Part shown: positions 1-7,924 of the stretch, one piece after another
Layout: the number at the start of each line of letters is the position of its first letter
How positions within the stretch are numbered: the stretch's first letter is position 1
Assembly (NCBI RefSeq): GCF_001552175.1
Contig: NZ_BCQR01000075.1
Coordinates: 1 to 53,593 of the forward strand
DNA from: Actinomadura kijaniata NBRC 14229
GTDB lineage: Bacteria > Actinomycetota > Actinomycetes > Streptosporangiales > Streptosporangiaceae
Direction of reading: 5' to 3'
Length of the DNA stretch: 53,593 bases
The notes under the pieces: model-generated
Told to the model about the DNA's origin: nothing
Database searches by the model: none
Seen by the model: only the letters and a program-made list of their open reading frames with translations
Made by a program: the position numbers and the translations under genes

Positions 1-271
1 AGGCGATCAGCATGAGTACCACGCTGAACACCGCGAAGAACCCTTGGATCCACGCCCAGTGCTGGACCGGAATGCCGTACAGCGTGTGCTCGTTGCCGTA
101 TCTGTTCACGGCCCGGCCCACGGCGATGAGAAGAACGGTGCCGATCACCAGCCCGGCCGTCGCGCCGATGGGGCCGAACAGCCCCTCCAGCGTGATCGCT
201 CCGGCGATCCCGGCCCCCATCAGCAGGGGTACGAGGACGATTCCCAGCCCGGTCCAGACGATCAGCAACAA
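1..271 (-). CDS. Small membrane protein, cut by the left window edge
   Basis: The reverse strand encodes about 90 residues of very hydrophobic sequence in three likely membrane helices. The first has the core GLGIVLVPLLMGAGIAGAI, the second contains GLVIGTVLLIAVGRAV and the third, at the edge, FFAVFSVVLMLIA. A polar stretch with RYGNEHTLYGIP lies between helices two and three. The frame closes upstream at a TGA (275-277), so translation must begin at TTG 271 or 268, a few nt after a gatgagg sequence, or at an internal ATG. I do not recognise a named family. It resembles short actinomycete integral membrane proteins of unknown function. The C-terminus is outside the window. Confidence 0.6.
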   Translation of the reverse strand, partial: MLLIVWTGLGIVLVPLLMGAGIAGAITLEGLFGPIGATAGLVIGTVLLIAVGRAVNRYGNEHTLYGIPVQHWAWIQGFFAVFSVVLMLIA

Positions 272-347
272 GCCTCATCACCGCCCAGAGTGTCGACCGT
301 TGGACATCGCACGACGCATGGGACACATCGTCCAGGCGTTCACCGCC

Positions 348-1886
348 TCAGTCCAGGACCGTTCTGGTGGGCTCGGGGGTGGTCCGTAGTCCCAGGCCGT
401 GGAGCGCGTGTCGGAGGGATTCCTCCGTGGTGCCGTGCCAGGCAACGAAACCGTCGGGCCTCACCAGCGCGGCGTCGTTCACGTCGTTGAGGGGATGGAC
501 GTGCAGGTCGATGCCGAGGGAGGCGGCTGTCGTCCGCCATCGGTGGTCGTCCGGTTCGGTGAACAGTGTCCAGCGTGCGGCGGCCAGGTCCAGGGTGGAG
601 ATCTCGCCGGTTCCGGTGGAACGCGCCCAGCGGTGCGGGAAGCGGTGGCCGGGGCGGATCGCGTCGGCCGTGATGTCGGGCTCGGTGTCGTCATGCGGTG
701 GGTAGGCGTAGAACATCATGCCGCGCAGGTAGTCGACGGCGATCTCGTCGTACAGGGTGCTCGGGTCGCCCTCCGGAGACTGGTAGCCCTGGTGCATTCC
801 GCGTGAGAGGGCGTGGGACGCCCGGACGGCGGCGCGGCGTTCGGGCTCGTAGGTGTCCAGGAGCGCCGGAGTGAACCGGCCGCGCAGGACTGCGGCGATC
901 TTCCAGGCGAGGTTGTGGCCGTCCTGGATGCCGGTGTTCATGCCGAGCCCGCCGGCCGAGCTCTGCACGTGGGCCGCGTCACCGGCCAGGAAGACCCGGC
1001 CCCGCCGGAAGGACGACGCCGTGCCGAGGGCGGCCTCCCAGGCGTTGACGGCGTGCAGCTCGATCGGGATCGTCTCGTCGCCGATCGCGGCCCGCAGCAG
1101 GGCGATGGTCCTGTCCTCGGTCAGGTCGGCCAGATGGTCCGGCTTGCCCGGGTAGTCGAGGATGTGGGAGGACCACTGGTCGCGGCCGTTCTTCGACATC
1201 AGCGTGGCGTAGACCCGCTCGTTGCGCGCGAAGCACATGTGGGTCCCCCACTCGCGCAGCACGGGGCCGAGGTCGGCGCGGAAGAACGCGGTGTTGAGGC
1301 GGGTGAGGACCTCCCGGTCGGGCATGGTGATGCCCAGCCGTTCGCGCACGTCGCTGTTCGCCCCGTCCGCGCCGATGACGTAGTCGGCCGTGACCTCCCA
1401 CTCTTCGCCGGTGGCGGTGTCGGCGATCCGTACGCGCACGTGGTCGGCTTCCGGGGTGAGGTCGACCATGCGCGCGCCGAAGCGGATCTCGCCGCCGCGG
1501 CGGCGCAGCTCGGCAGAGGTCAGCCGTTGGATCCGGTCGTGCGTCAGCGTGAGGCGGGGGTCCACCGGGCTGCACGTCTCCAGGATCCTGGAGTACCGGT
1601 CCGGCAGCTCCGCCTGGTGCAGGGTGACGCCGAGTCCACGGTCCCGGAACAGGATCCGCATCGGCGGGCCGCCTTCCCAGCCGGCCTCTTCCAGCGCCGC
1701 CCCGAGGCCGATCGAACGGAACACCTCCAGCGTGCGCAGGCTCGTGTTCGCCCGCGGCACCGCCGAGATCGAGTCCCGCTTCTCGACGACCAGGGGCCGG
1801 ACGCCCCAGTGCGCGAGGAACAGTCCCGTCGACAACCCGACCGGCCCGCCGCCCACCACCAGCACCGGCACAGCGTGAGTGCGCAT
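348..1886 (-). CDS. FAD-dependent aromatic hydroxylase (PheA/TfdB type)
   Basis: 512 residues from ATG 1886, which has a GGGAG ribosome site 8 nt upstream; the frame stays open to 1922 but that extension lacks a good site. It shows the three flavin monooxygenase signatures: GGGPVG in the N-terminal Rossmann motif (VVGGGPVGLSTGLFLA), the DG motif VIGADGANSDVRERLG near residue 175, and the GD motif FLAGDAAHVQSSAGGLGMN near residue 305. The C-terminal 130 residues resemble the thioredoxin-like domain of phenol and polyketide hydroxylases. Members of this family use NAD(P)H and O2 to hydroxylate aromatic rings in the cytosol. It is transcribed divergently from a MerR gene and the shared 74-bp gap holds a perfect dyad, so MerR control is likely. 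The substrate is unknown. Confidence 0.87.
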   Translation of the reverse strand: MRTHAVPVLVVGGGPVGLSTGLFLAHWGVRPLVVEKRDSISAVPRANTSLRTLEVFRSIGLGAALEEAGWEGGPPMRILFRDRGLGVTLHQAELPDRYSRILETCSPVDPRLTLTHDRIQRLTSAELRRRGGEIRFGARMVDLTPEADHVRVRIADTATGEEWEVTADYVIGADGANSDVRERLGITMPDREVLTRLNTAFFRADLGPVLREWGTHMCFARNERVYATLMSKNGRDQWSSHILDYPGKPDHLADLTEDRTIALLRAAIGDETIPIELHAVNAWEAALGTASSFRRGRVFLAGDAAHVQSSAGGLGMNTGIQDGHNLAWKIAAVLRGRFTPALLDTYEPERRAAVRASHALSRGMHQGYQSPEGDPSTLYDEIAVDYLRGMMFYAYPPHDDTEPDITADAIRPGHRFPHRWARSTGTGEISTLDLAAARWTLFTEPDDHRWRTTAASLGIDLHVHPLNDVNDAALVRPDGFVAWHGTTEESLRHALHGLGLRTTPEPTRTVLD

Positions 1887-1928
1887 CGTTTGCTCCCTTG
1901 TCGGTTGCGGATCGACGTTCACCCTGCA

Positions 1929-1948
1929 CGCTCAAGTCGGCTTGAGCG
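1929..1948. promoter_or_regulatory. MerR operator in the divergent promoter
   Basis: Perfect inverted repeat CGCTCAAG-TCGG-CTTGAGCG with 8-bp arms. Read toward the hydroxylase it sits inside a 19-bp spacer between a TTGCGC (-35) and a CAGGGT (-10). A 19-bp spacer carrying a dyad is the classical MerR-activated promoter layout. The core resembles the SoxR box CCTCAAGTTAACTTGAGG. The dyad is seen; the regulator that binds it is inferred from its position beside the MerR gene. Confidence 0.75.
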
Positions 1949-1960
1949 CAACATGGGGCC

Positions 1961-2404
1961 ATGACGGACGAGCGCTACTCGATCAGCCAGGTCGCCCGCT
2001 GCTTCGGCGTGCCGGTGTCAACGCTGCGTTACTACGACGATCTGGGCCTGCTTCCCGCCGCCGAACGCCGGGGGAACGTGCGCTACTACGGCCACGCCGA
2101 GCTGTGTCGGCTCGCGCTCATCCGGTGTCTGCACCATCGCGGACTGGTCAGCCTGGCCGACACCGCCGTTCTGGTCGGCGAGGATCCGGCCGCCGACCAG
2201 CCCTCGGGCCGGGAGGTGCTGACCTCCTCGATCGAGACGATCAAGAGCCGGATCGCCGACCTGCGGAACGCCCAGCGGCTCCTGGAGCACCTGCTGACCT
2301 GCCCGCGGGCCGACCCGGTGCGCGAGTGCCCCCACCTGCGCGCCGAACTCGTCCAAGCCGTCGATCACGCGCTCGGCCGGACGGGTGTCGGTGACGCCTC
2401 CTAG
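1961..2404 (+). CDS. MerR-family transcriptional regulator with a CX8C loop
   Basis: 147 residues. The N-terminal winged HTH is typical of MerR (YSISQVARCFGVPVSTLRYY, then DDLGLLPAA and RRGNVRYY), followed by a long helix at about residues 85-112 that normally forms the dimer coiled coil. Immediately after this helix is TCPRADPVRECPH, with Cys114 and Cys123 in CX8C spacing and His125 beside it. That is where MerR, ZntR and CueR carry their metal-binding Cys, so a metal, thiol or redox signal is plausible, though many actinomycete MerR proteins share this loop without known ligand. ATG 1961 follows a GGGG stretch. The gene is divergent from the FAD hydroxylase and 11 bp upstream of the next gene. 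Confidence 0.9.
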   Translation: MTDERYSISQVARCFGVPVSTLRYYDDLGLLPAAERRGNVRYYGHAELCRLALIRCLHHRGLVSLADTAVLVGEDPAADQPSGREVLTSSIETIKSRIADLRNAQRLLEHLLTCPRADPVRECPHLRAELVQAVDHALGRTGVGDAS

Positions 2405-2415
2405 CATCGTCGGCC

Positions 2416-5022
2416 ATGAAGATCACCGAGTTGACGGAGCGCGCCGTCCTGGACGCCCTGGACGCACAGGACTGGTCCGCGTTCGAGCCCGTGCGCGACC
2501 TGCCTCCGTTGCGGGCCGCGCTGCGGGAGCTGGAGCGCGCCCACGGCGTCACCGAGGCGCACCGGGCCGCGACCGGGCGGATCCGTGAGTGCGGGGCCGT
2601 GCTGCGCCATCCCGACGTGCACCGCGTCGAGATCACCTCGCAGGCGCTCAGCCCGTCCGGCCGCTACCTCGCGGTCGGTGACTTCGGTGGCGACGACTAC
2701 GAGGCCGGGGCCACCCTGGCGATCTGGGAGGTCGCCACCGGCCGCTGCGTGAACGTCGTCGACGGGATCGTGGGCGGGATCGGCTGGCCCTGGTACGGCG
2801 GGACGATCCAGTGGTCGGCCGACGAGACCCGGCTGGCGGTGGAGTACCGGGCCAGCAACGTGGGCGTGTGGCACCCCTTCGGCGCCGGCACCGAGCCGAT
2901 CGCGACCGTCCGCCTCACCTACAACGGCCGCCCCGACCCGTTCGCGGTCTCTCCCGACGGGCTGCGCGCGTACGTCATGGACGAGGGCTCGGCGACCCAT
3001 GGCTCGATCGTGGAGTTCTCCAGCCTGGAGACCACGACGGTGCCGGTGGTGGAGGGGAAGGGTTTCGTCCTGGAGCGGCCCGTCTGGTCCCGGGACGGGA
3101 AGCGGCTGTACGGCGGCCTGCACGACGGGAGGGCCTGTTCGATCGACGTCGCCTCTGGGGAGATCGTCTGGATCGTCCAGGGCGACGAGACGCGCTCGTG
3201 GCCGTCCGCCGCGTGGAGCCGGGACGAGACCGTGCTGGCCTACCACCGCGACGGCGAGCTGGTGATCGCGGACGCGGCGACCGGCCGGGACATCGCCACC
3301 GGCCCCGGGTGTTCCGATGTGTCGTCCCAGACCGTCCACCTGTCCTGGGGGAACCGGCTCGCCGTCGTCGTCCCCGCGGGTTACGGGGTCGAACGCCCGC
3401 GCGTCGGGATCGTGGACCGGACCGGCCGCCACCGCTACGACCTCGACGTGGCGGTCCGGGCGCCGGGCGGCGAGCTGGTGGTCGGGACCTGGGCCTGGGC
3501 GCCGGACGGCGACCGCGCCGCGTGCCTCACCGCCGACGGCCGGATCGAGGTCTGGTCGCTGAGCGACGAGCGCGCGGAGCGGCTGCGCGCGTTCGACGCC
3601 CCGGAGAAGGCCACCGGGCTGCACTGGGGCGCCGACGACGTCCTGGTGGCGGTGGGGCCGACCGTGCTGCGCTTCCTGCGCGCGGACACCGGCGAGGCCG
3701 TCGGCGACTTCACGCTGCTGCGACAGCCCGCCGCGCCGCGCCCGCTGTTCGTTGACGGCGATGACCTCGGCGACTGGATGGGGCGGGGGCCCAATCCCAC
3801 GTTCGCGCTCGACGAGGAGACCTGGGCCGTCGCGTTCCCGGAGGGCGTCGCGATCGCCCCTTCCGGACGGGAGGCGGACCTGGCCGCCGCGCTGACGTGG
3901 GCGGTGGACCGCCGCTACGCGTGGCCGGTCCACTGGGGACGGCTGGACGTCTTCCCCGACGCGCCCACGGCGGCGGAACGGGTCGACGGCCCGCTGCGCG
4001 AGGACCTGGAGCCGTTCCGGGGCCGTACCGTCCGGGCGCCGGAGCCCGAGCGGTGGCCCCCGCCCGGCCCGGCCACGGTGGACGACCTGTTCCGGGCCTT
4101 TCTCGAAGCGGTCGTGGAGCTCGGCGTGGACCGCCTCCCGTGGTCCGGCGAGGCCCTGCGCGAGGCGGCCCTCATCCGGGCCCGGCGCGGCGAGCCGGAC
4201 GGCGTGCGCGTGCTGGTCGGGGCGTCCCCGGAAGGTCGCCGCCCGTTCGTGGCGGCCGAGGCCGCCATGGTCCTGGCGGCCGCGGGGCTACGGGACGACG
4301 CGCGCTCGCTCTTCGCCGATCACGAGACGGCCTGCGAGGAGCGGTGGAACGGGCCGGTGTGGTACGCGATGGAGTGGGGCGACCAGGCCCGCGCCGGTGC
4401 CGCCGTGGGCGGGGCGTACGCGGCGCTGGGCGACCGGGAACGCGCGGACCGGTGGTTCGAGAAGGCGCGCGAGCACCACGGCGCCGGGGGCCGGCGCCTG
4501 CCGATCGTGTGGGCGCTGCTGGAGTGCGGGCGGGAGGACGAGGCGCGGGCCCTGCTGGACGAGGGCACCGGCGACCCCGGTGACGGCGCCGGTGTCCCGT
4601 TCGTCGCTTACGCGTTGCGCACGGGCAGGGCCGACCTCGCCGAACGCGTCCTGCGCGACGCGGAGGGCTGGTTCGGTGACCAGGCGGTGATGCGCCTGCT
4701 GCGGCGATACGGGCAGACGGAGCTGCTGCGCGCCTGGGCCGAACGCAACGGCCTCGCGGTCGCGGAACCGGAGGAGCCGGTCGACGATGACCTCGCCCGC
4801 AGGTACGCGGAGATCGCCCGGATCCCCCCGGCGCAGCGGCAGGGACCGACCGTGGAGCTGCTCCGGAGGGCGGCCGGGCAGGGGCGGATCGACGCGGTGC
4901 TGGACCTGCTCCCGAAGGTGCCGATGCCGCTGTACGGCGGGATGAGCTCGCACGACCGGCCGTACGCGGCGTTCAGCGCGCTGCGGATCGTCACGACCGG
5001 GATCGACCACGAGACCTGGTGA
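2416..5022 (+). CDS. WD40-like beta-propeller with helical-repeat C-terminus
   Basis: 868 residues. After about 60 helical residues, residues 70-450 contain recurring propeller blades: phrases such as LSPSGRYLAVGDF, WSADETRLAVEY, VSPDGLRAYVMDE, WSRDGKRLYGG, WAPDGDRAACLTADGRIEVWSL. Residues 560-868 are Ala/Arg-rich helical pairs (DARSLFADHE, DRERADRWFEKAREHH, DEARALLDE) resembling TPR/Sel1 repeats. There is no signal peptide or membrane segment, so it is probably a cytosolic scaffold. The start lies 8 nt after TAGCAT, suggesting a leaderless or near-leaderless transcript. No catalytic motif is visible and I give no function. It ends 3 bp from the convergent MOSC gene. Confidence 0.75.
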   Translation: MKITELTERAVLDALDAQDWSAFEPVRDLPPLRAALRELERAHGVTEAHRAATGRIRECGAVLRHPDVHRVEITSQALSPSGRYLAVGDFGGDDYEAGATLAIWEVATGRCVNVVDGIVGGIGWPWYGGTIQWSADETRLAVEYRASNVGVWHPFGAGTEPIATVRLTYNGRPDPFAVSPDGLRAYVMDEGSATHGSIVEFSSLETTTVPVVEGKGFVLERPVWSRDGKRLYGGLHDGRACSIDVASGEIVWIVQGDETRSWPSAAWSRDETVLAYHRDGELVIADAATGRDIATGPGCSDVSSQTVHLSWGNRLAVVVPAGYGVERPRVGIVDRTGRHRYDLDVAVRAPGGELVVGTWAWAPDGDRAACLTADGRIEVWSLSDERAERLRAFDAPEKATGLHWGADDVLVAVGPTVLRFLRADTGEAVGDFTLLRQPAAPRPLFVDGDDLGDWMGRGPNPTFALDEETWAVAFPEGVAIAPSGREADLAAALTWAVDRRYAWPVHWGRLDVFPDAPTAAERVDGPLREDLEPFRGRTVRAPEPERWPPPGPATVDDLFRAFLEAVVELGVDRLPWSGEALREAALIRARRGEPDGVRVLVGASPEGRRPFVAAEAAMVLAAAGLRDDARSLFADHETACEERWNGPVWYAMEWGDQARAGAAVGGAYAALGDRERADRWFEKAREHHGAGGRRLPIVWALLECGREDEARALLDEGTGDPGDGAGVPFVAYALRTGRADLAERVLRDAEGWFGDQAVMRLLRRYGQTELLRAWAERNGLAVAEPEEPVDDDLARRYAEIARIPPAQRQGPTVELLRRAAGQGRIDAVLDLLPKVPMPLYGGMSSHDRPYAAFSALRIVTTGIDHETW

Positions 5023-5025
5023 CGG

Positions 5026-5817
5026 TCAGCGGTCCGTCTCGAACGTCGCCCGGTCTCCCACCGAGATCCGGCCCGGCCGGACGACCTGCGCGTAGGCTCC
5101 GGCGCAGGCGCGGTCGCCCATGCCCGGCAGGGGCTCGACCAGGTTCTCCCGGGCCGGGACGCGCAGCGCGTCGGGGGAGCGGGGCAGGTCGCCGTGTTCG
5201 AGGGTCGGGACCGCGCAGCGCGGGGTCGGGGCGATGACGCGCAGCACCGCGGTGCCGATCCGCAGCGTGCGGCCCACCCAGGCGTTCTCCTCGTACGCGG
5301 CGCCGGTGTCGACGACGAGGTTGGGGCGGTAGCGGACGGCCTCGGCGCCAGTGGCGCGCAGGGTGGCGGTGCCGATCAGGTGGACGGGGGCGAAGTCCAC
5401 GAACGCGCCGGGCGGCGCTCCCGCCCCGATCGTGATCTGCTCGACGGCCACGTCGGCGCTGACGCCCTCGGCCAGGACCTCCTCGGGGACGGCGCGGTCC
5501 AGCTCCGCGCCGTCGGGGGGCGTGTCGGCGAGGGTGACGGGCCTGCCCAGCCAGCGCGAGAGCTCCTCGTCGCCGGAGACGAGGGTGCCGTCGGGCAGGG
5601 TGATGCGCACGGCGGCGCCGTCCAGGGAGGCGCGGGCCTGGAGCAGGGCGCGCCACAGCCGGGGGTTCTTCGCGCTGGCGACCTTGGCGGTCGTCCGGTC
5701 CAGCAGCGCCCACGCCCGGTCGCCCCGCAGGCCGGTCGTGGTCAGGTCCGCCGTGTCGAGCCGTTCCCCCAGCATCGACTTGACGGGGTAGCGGTACAGC
5801 GCCGTCACAGTACTCAT
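5026..5817 (-). CDS. MOSC domain-containing protein
   Basis: 263 residues from ATG 5817; an in-frame GTG at 5832 would add five residues. The N-terminus STVTALYRYPVKSMLGE is the MOSC N-terminal beta-barrel signature (YPVKSM), followed by GLRGDRAWALLD. The C-terminal half has the MOSC core: RYRPNLVVDTG, WVGRTLRIG, PTPRCAVPT with the conserved Cys, and LPGMGDRACAGAYAQV. MOSC proteins are related to the C-terminal domain of molybdenum cofactor sulfurase and to YcbX/mARC-type Moco enzymes; the conserved Cys is expected to contact sulfur or Moco. No other molybdenum gene lies nearby, so the partner is unknown. It is divergent from the split-barrel gene at 5889. Confidence 0.88.
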   Translation of the reverse strand: MSTVTALYRYPVKSMLGERLDTADLTTTGLRGDRAWALLDRTTAKVASAKNPRLWRALLQARASLDGAAVRITLPDGTLVSGDEELSRWLGRPVTLADTPPDGAELDRAVPEEVLAEGVSADVAVEQITIGAGAPPGAFVDFAPVHLIGTATLRATGAEAVRYRPNLVVDTGAAYEENAWVGRTLRIGTAVLRVIAPTPRCAVPTLEHGDLPRSPDALRVPARENLVEPLPGMGDRACAGAYAQVVRPGRISVGDRATFETDR

Positions 5818-5876
5818 GATCCGATTGTCCACCGCCGGAGATCATCCGCGCGGGTGAAAACCGCGGATCGGGTCGT

Positions 5877-5891
5877 TACGCTCACCGGGTG
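5877..5891 (+). promoter_or_regulatory. Leaderless promoter (-10) for the gene at 5889
   Basis: TACGCT at 5877-5882 is followed by exactly 6 nt and the GTG start, so the expected transcription start is the first base of the start codon. A GTGAAA at 5854-5859 gives a 17-bp spacer as a possible -35. No Shine-Dalgarno sequence is present. Confidence 0.55.
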
Positions 5892-6296
5892 ACGATCGAA
5901 CTCGGCGCCTCGGCGCGGAAGCTCATTGACGGCGTGAACCCGGCGGTGCTCGCCACCGTGAACCCCGACGGCGGCCCGCAGACCTCGGTCGTGTGGGTCG
6001 GGCGGGACGGCGACGACCTGCTTGTCTCCTCGCAGGCGGGCCGGCGCAAGGACCGCAACCTGCGGCGGGACCCCCGGGCCAGCCTGACCGTGTTCGACAT
6101 GGGCGACCCGCTGCGGTACGTCGAGGTGCGCGGCACCGCCACCGTGACCGAGGACGAGGGACGGCGGCTCGCCGTCGAGCTGGCCGAACGCTACGAGGGG
6201 CCGGGCGCGGGCCAGGAGTACCTGGACCTGCCGCCGGACGCCGTCCGGATCGTGATCCGGCTGACGCCGCACCGGGTGGTCGGCACCGCGGCCTGA
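5889..6296 (+). CDS. PPOX-class F420/FMN-dependent oxidoreductase
   Basis: 135 residues, GTG start. The fold is the split beta-barrel of the pyridoxamine 5'-phosphate oxidase superfamily: AVLATVNPDGGPQTSVVWV at the N-terminus, then DDLLVSSQAGRRKDRNLRRDPRASLTVFD, the region that contacts the cofactor phosphate, and the strand YVEVRGTATVTED. Length and these motifs match the short actinobacterial F420-dependent group (Rv1155-like) better than true PdxH. Such enzymes reduce small molecules with F420H2 or FMN; the substrate is unknown. It appears to be translated from a leaderless mRNA and is divergent from the MOSC gene. Confidence 0.85.
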   Translation: MTIELGASARKLIDGVNPAVLATVNPDGGPQTSVVWVGRDGDDLLVSSQAGRRKDRNLRRDPRASLTVFDMGDPLRYVEVRGTATVTEDEGRRLAVELAERYEGPGAGQEYLDLPPDAVRIVIRLTPHRVVGTAA

Positions 6297-6345
6297 CCGC
6301 GGCCTGACCGCGGCCCGGCCGCTCGGGACCAGGACCGGGCTCCGT

Positions 6346-6388
6346 GCCCTCCACGCGGCGACGGCGGAGGCCGTGCCGCGTGGAGGGC
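6346..6388. terminator. Bidirectional GC-rich hairpin terminator
   Basis: 14-bp perfect outer arms at 6346-6359 and 6375-6388 enclose a further 5-bp stem (6361-6365 with 6370-6374) and a GGAG loop, with one bulged G at 6360. It lies between the convergent split-barrel and MFS genes. There is no U-tract on either side, as is common for actinobacterial terminators. Confidence 0.75.
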
Positions 6389-6472
6389 GGCGTGCGCCTC
6401 CCACCGGTACGCGCACGCCGAACGGCCCGAGCCGGTGGCCGGCGCCGTGCGGGACGTGATCGCGGCGCGCGG

Positions 6473-7618
6473 TCAGACGCGGCCGACCTCGCGGGCGGCG
6501 GCGATGGCGGCCAGGGCCCCCAGCATCAGCGCGATGCTGACCCAGACCGGGGAGCGGAAGCCCCAGCCCGCGTCGATGGTCAGGCCGCCCAGCCACGGGC
6601 CCAGGGTGTTGCCCACGTTGAACGCCGCCGTCACGAACCCGCCGGCCAGCGTGGGGGCCCCGGCGGCCAGGGCGAACGTGCGGGAGGTCAGCGCGGGCGC
6701 CAGGCCGAACGCCAGCATCCCCTGGACAAAGACCAGCGCGACCAGGGCGGCCGGGTTCCCGGCGGTCAGCGCCAGCAGCGCCCAGCCCCCGGTCAGCGCC
6801 ACCGCCCCGCAGACCAGCACGGTCCGGGGACGGGCGTCGGTGACACGCCCGCCGATCGTGATCCCCAGGGTCGCGCCGCCGCCGAACAGCACCAGCAGCA
6901 CCGGCACCCAGCCCTCGGCCAGCCCGGCGGTCTCGGTGACCAGCGGCGCCAGGTAGGTGAAGGTGCAGAACGTCGCGCCCTGCACCAGCGCGTTCACCGT
7001 GTAGGACAGCAGCAGCGGCGGGCGCGTCAGGTCCCGCAGCTCGGCGCGCAGGCCCGCGTCGGCGGGCGCGGCGTCGCGGGCGGGCAGCAGCGCCGCGATC
7101 GCCGCGACCGACAGCAGGGTCAGGACCGCGACCGCCCAGAACGCGGCCCGCCAGCCCCACACCTGGCCGAGGACCGCCCCGGCGGGCACCCCGGCGACGC
7201 AGGCCAGGCTGGTGCCGCCGACCAGCACGGCCATCACGCGGGCGCGGGCGCCGGGGGCGACCATCGCGACCGCCGTCCCGGACGCCACCGCCCAGAAGCC
7301 CGCCATGGCCAGCGCGCTCACCACGCGGGTGGCCAGCAGGACGGTGAAGTCGCCGGTCAGGGCCCCGACGACATGGCAGAGGGCGAAGACCACCAGGAAC
7401 CACAGCAGGGCGCTGCGGCGCGGCAGCCGGCGGGTCGCGGCCGCCAGCACGGGCGCGCCGACGACCATGCCGACGGCGAACGACGAGGTCAGCAGCCCCG
7501 CGTGCGGGATGGACACGCGGAGGTCGGCGGCGATGGCCGGGAGCAGACCCGACAGCATGAACTCGGAGGTGCCCAGGGCGAACACCGCCAGCCCCAGGAC
7601 ATAGATGACGAACGGCAT
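6473..7618 (-). CDS. MFS drug efflux transporter, Cmx/CmlA chloramphenicol-exporter type
   Basis: 381 residues from ATG 7618, with GGGAG 8 nt upstream. The N-terminus MPFVIYVLGLAVFALGTSEF and GLLPAIAADLRVSIPHAG closely match the DHA1 subfamily that includes Cmx and CmrA chloramphenicol exporters. Twelve hydrophobic segments are visible, with the loop motif RRLPRRSALLW after helix 2 (motif A region) and the helix-5 type motif GVPAGAVLGQVWGWRAAFW. These proteins export hydrophobic drugs using the proton gradient at the cytoplasmic membrane. Family assignment is firm; chloramphenicol as the actual substrate is an inference from sequence style only. A strongly structured noncoding region lies upstream. 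Confidence 0.85.
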   Translation of the reverse strand: MPFVIYVLGLAVFALGTSEFMLSGLLPAIAADLRVSIPHAGLLTSSFAVGMVVGAPVLAAATRRLPRRSALLWFLVVFALCHVVGALTGDFTVLLATRVVSALAMAGFWAVASGTAVAMVAPGARARVMAVLVGGTSLACVAGVPAGAVLGQVWGWRAAFWAVAVLTLLSVAAIAALLPARDAAPADAGLRAELRDLTRPPLLLSYTVNALVQGATFCTFTYLAPLVTETAGLAEGWVPVLLVLFGGGATLGITIGGRVTDARPRTVLVCGAVALTGGWALLALTAGNPAALVALVFVQGMLAFGLAPALTSRTFALAAGAPTLAGGFVTAAFNVGNTLGPWLGGLTIDAGWGFRSPVWVSIALMLGALAAIAAAREVGRV

Positions 7619-7921
7619 GACGAACACTCCCGTCGAGGGATGCCGGAAAAAGGGCAGGGGAGGGCGCGGCGGCGCGTCAGGGCTGAAGGGGCGCGGTCAA
7701 CGACCGCTGACGGGAATCGTCCGGAACGCCTTCAGAAGAGGGGGCACGGCCGCGCGGAGAGCGGCCGGCGGGCACGGCGGAGGGACCGCCGGCGGGCCGG
7801 CGGTCAGGCTCTGGACGCCTCGGGACCGGACATGATCGATCACGGTAGCAGGAACGCGGCGAACGGGTGAAACCACGGTGACCGGGTTGGTGATGGGCGG
7901 AGCGGCCCATAGGCTGCACGG
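7619..7921. other. 303-bp gene-free region between the MFS and murA starts
   Basis: Divergent intergenic region with no convincing coding frame. Toward murA it ends in the leaderless promoter TTGGTG-N17-TAGGCT. Toward the MFS gene it contains a branched hairpin at 7683-7735 and an additional GC-rich dyad around 7750-7800. A short frame on the reverse strand (7677-7919) is rich in Arg, Pro and Ser, has no family features and I do not accept it as a gene. Confidence 0.6.
7683..7735 (-). ncRNA. Branched stem-loop in the MFS 5' leader, candidate attenuator
   Basis: A 7-bp outer stem, CTGAAGG at 7683-7689 pairing with CCTTCAG at 7729-7735, encloses a perfect hairpin GCGGTC-AAC-GACCGC at 7693-7707 and a weaker GACG/CGTC hairpin. 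It lies about 65-117 nt upstream of the MFS start on the same strand. Efflux and resistance genes are often controlled by ribosome- or drug-responsive leaders, so this could be one. The pairings are seen; the regulatory role is inferred and the promoter is not located. Confidence 0.35.
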
Positions 7922-7924
7922 GTG
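7887..7924 (+). promoter_or_regulatory. Leaderless promoter of murA
   Basis: TTGGTG at 7887-7892, a 17-bp spacer, TAGGCT at 7910-7915, then exactly 6 nt to the GTG start at 7922. The predicted +1 is therefore the G of GTG and no ribosome site exists. Confidence 0.6.

Noticed and set aside
12..389. Forward frame of 125 codons at the left edge
   Set aside because: The reverse strand encodes a plausible membrane protein with three hydrophobic helices, while the forward frame has no recognisable feature.
7833..7842. The 10-bp palindrome TGATCGATCA as an operator, with similar CATGATCGAT strings near 17130 and 20547
   Set aside because: These strings are short, arise by overlap of ATCGAT with a start or palindrome, and do not sit at consistent promoter positions.
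6344..7870. A long forward reading frame of about 508 codons opposite the MFS gene
   Set aside because: It is extremely Arg/Gly/Pro-rich, matches nothing, and lies antisense to a clear transporter. Such shadow frames are normal in GC-rich DNA.
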